From Bacillus sp. E(2018) (GTDB lineage Bacteria > Bacillota > Bacilli > Bacillales > Fictibacillaceae), in assembly GCF_005503015.1 (NCBI RefSeq), contig NZ_SCOL01000002.1, positions 372,001-436,000 of the forward strand: DNA of 64,000 nt. The letters run 5' to 3'. The notes beneath the pieces were generated by a model that worked only from the letters and a program-made list of their open reading frames with translations, was not told the DNA's origin and made no database searches. The position numbers and the translations under genes were made by a program. Shown in pieces: positions 63,563 through 64,000 of the stretch. The first letter of the stretch is position 1. Every line of letters begins with the position of its first letter.

Positions 63563-64000
63563 ATGTCCGTACTTAACGAAATCTTAGCGTTCAATCACCA
63601 ATTTGTTGAAAACAAAGAATATGAACCTTTCCAAACTACTAAATTTCCTGATAAAGGACTTGTTATCGTGTCTTGTATGGACACGCGCCTAACTGAATTA
63701 TTGCCAAGTGCAATGAATATCAAGAATGGTGATGTAAAAGTTATCAAGTCCGCTGGGGCGGTTATCTCCCACCCATTCGGTTCTATTATGAGAAGTATCC
63801 TTGTGGCCATCTATGAACTAAAAGCTGAAGAAGTTATGGTCATCGGTCACTATGACTGCGGAATGAGCAATGTAAACGCAGATGGACTTCTTGCCAAGAT
63901 GAAAGATCGTGGCATTGAAGAATCTACGTTTGACACATTAAAATATTCTGGACTCGATTTAAAGAAATGGGTTCAAGGGTTTGAAAGTGTTGAGGATTCT
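63563..64000 (+). CDS. Beta-carbonic anhydrase, N-terminal part (cut by window end)
   Basis: Open from the ATG at 63563 (AAGGAGGAG upstream) to the end of the window, 146 residues visible. Zinc and catalytic residues: SCMDTRL (Cys, with the Asp-Arg dyad), GHYDCGM (His and Cys). KSAGAVISHPFGSIMRS is the substrate-side loop. Reversible hydration of CO2. It belongs to the YvdA-like clade of beta-class enzymes. The C-terminus, which would be needed to judge its length, is outside the window. Confidence 0.9.
   Translation, partial: MSVLNEILAFNHQFVENKEYEPFQTTKFPDKGLVIVSCMDTRLTELLPSAMNIKNGDVKVIKSAGAVISHPFGSIMRSILVAIYELKAEEVMVIGHYDCGMSNVNADGLLAKMKDRGIEESTFDTLKYSGLDLKKWVQGFESVEDS

Overview
This is a chromosomal window from a low-GC, endospore-forming Firmicute of the Bacillaceae. 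Gene order follows the Bacillus subtilis ywd/ywf/ywh/ywi/ywj/prfA region almost gene for gene, with insertions. The abundance of one 128-bp intergenic hairpin element suggests a Fictibacillus-like genome, but the genus is a guess. Sporulation genes are frequent: spo0F, spo0M, a PAS sensor kinase, cwlJ-gerQ, a pbpG-type PBP and a YhcN/YlaJ-type lipoprotein. I saw no rRNA, tRNA, CRISPR array, prophage or transposase gene.

Layout. 1-3.5 kb: end of a sugar-binding protein gene, then prmC-prfA and a MOSC protein. 3.6-5.5 kb: CoA-disulfide reductase family enzyme and a sporulation lipoprotein. 5.8-17.4 kb: a housekeeping block on the minus strand (tdk, rpmE2, rho, glpX, murA, tal, fba, spo0F, pyrG, rpoE) with ywjG on the plus strand. 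17.9-29.8 kb: a minus-strand acyl-CoA catabolic cluster (fadF, thiolase, 3-hydroxyacyl-CoA dehydrogenase, two acyl-CoA dehydrogenases, meaB, a TetR regulator, icmF), with a FadR-type operator and a cre-like site at its upstream end. It would oxidise fatty or branched acyl-CoAs and interconvert isobutyryl- and butyryl-CoA. 30-44 kb: cls, uvsE, small accessory genes, argS-ywiB, a sensor kinase, an AmiS/UreI channel, speE-speB, a tiny holin-like toxin gene and a hydrolase. 45-64 kb: carD-like gene, mtaD, pbpG, ywhD, a purine permease, ywgA, ywfO, methyltransferase-lipL, pta, spo0M, hemQ, cwlJ-gerQ, ywdK, ywdI and the start of a beta-carbonic anhydrase gene.

The most unusual content is intergenic. 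(1) Eight arrays of short degenerate repeats share a 20-21-bp period but have five unrelated core sequences. In every case the last unit lies 22-69 bp, usually 57-69 bp, beyond the terminator of a minus-strand gene. (2) Ten copies of a 128-bp imperfect hairpin element occur. Two copies carry the same 125-bp nested insertion at different places, both flanked by CAG duplications, and a third copy carries an unrelated 61-bp insertion. (3) A GGGGTC-centred palindrome overlaps the stop codon of three unrelated genes. (4) Regulatory leaders are readable: a GGGC-start pyrG attenuator, a 70-nt G-free rho leader, a sigma-H spo0F promoter and a PurBox pair at the purine permease.
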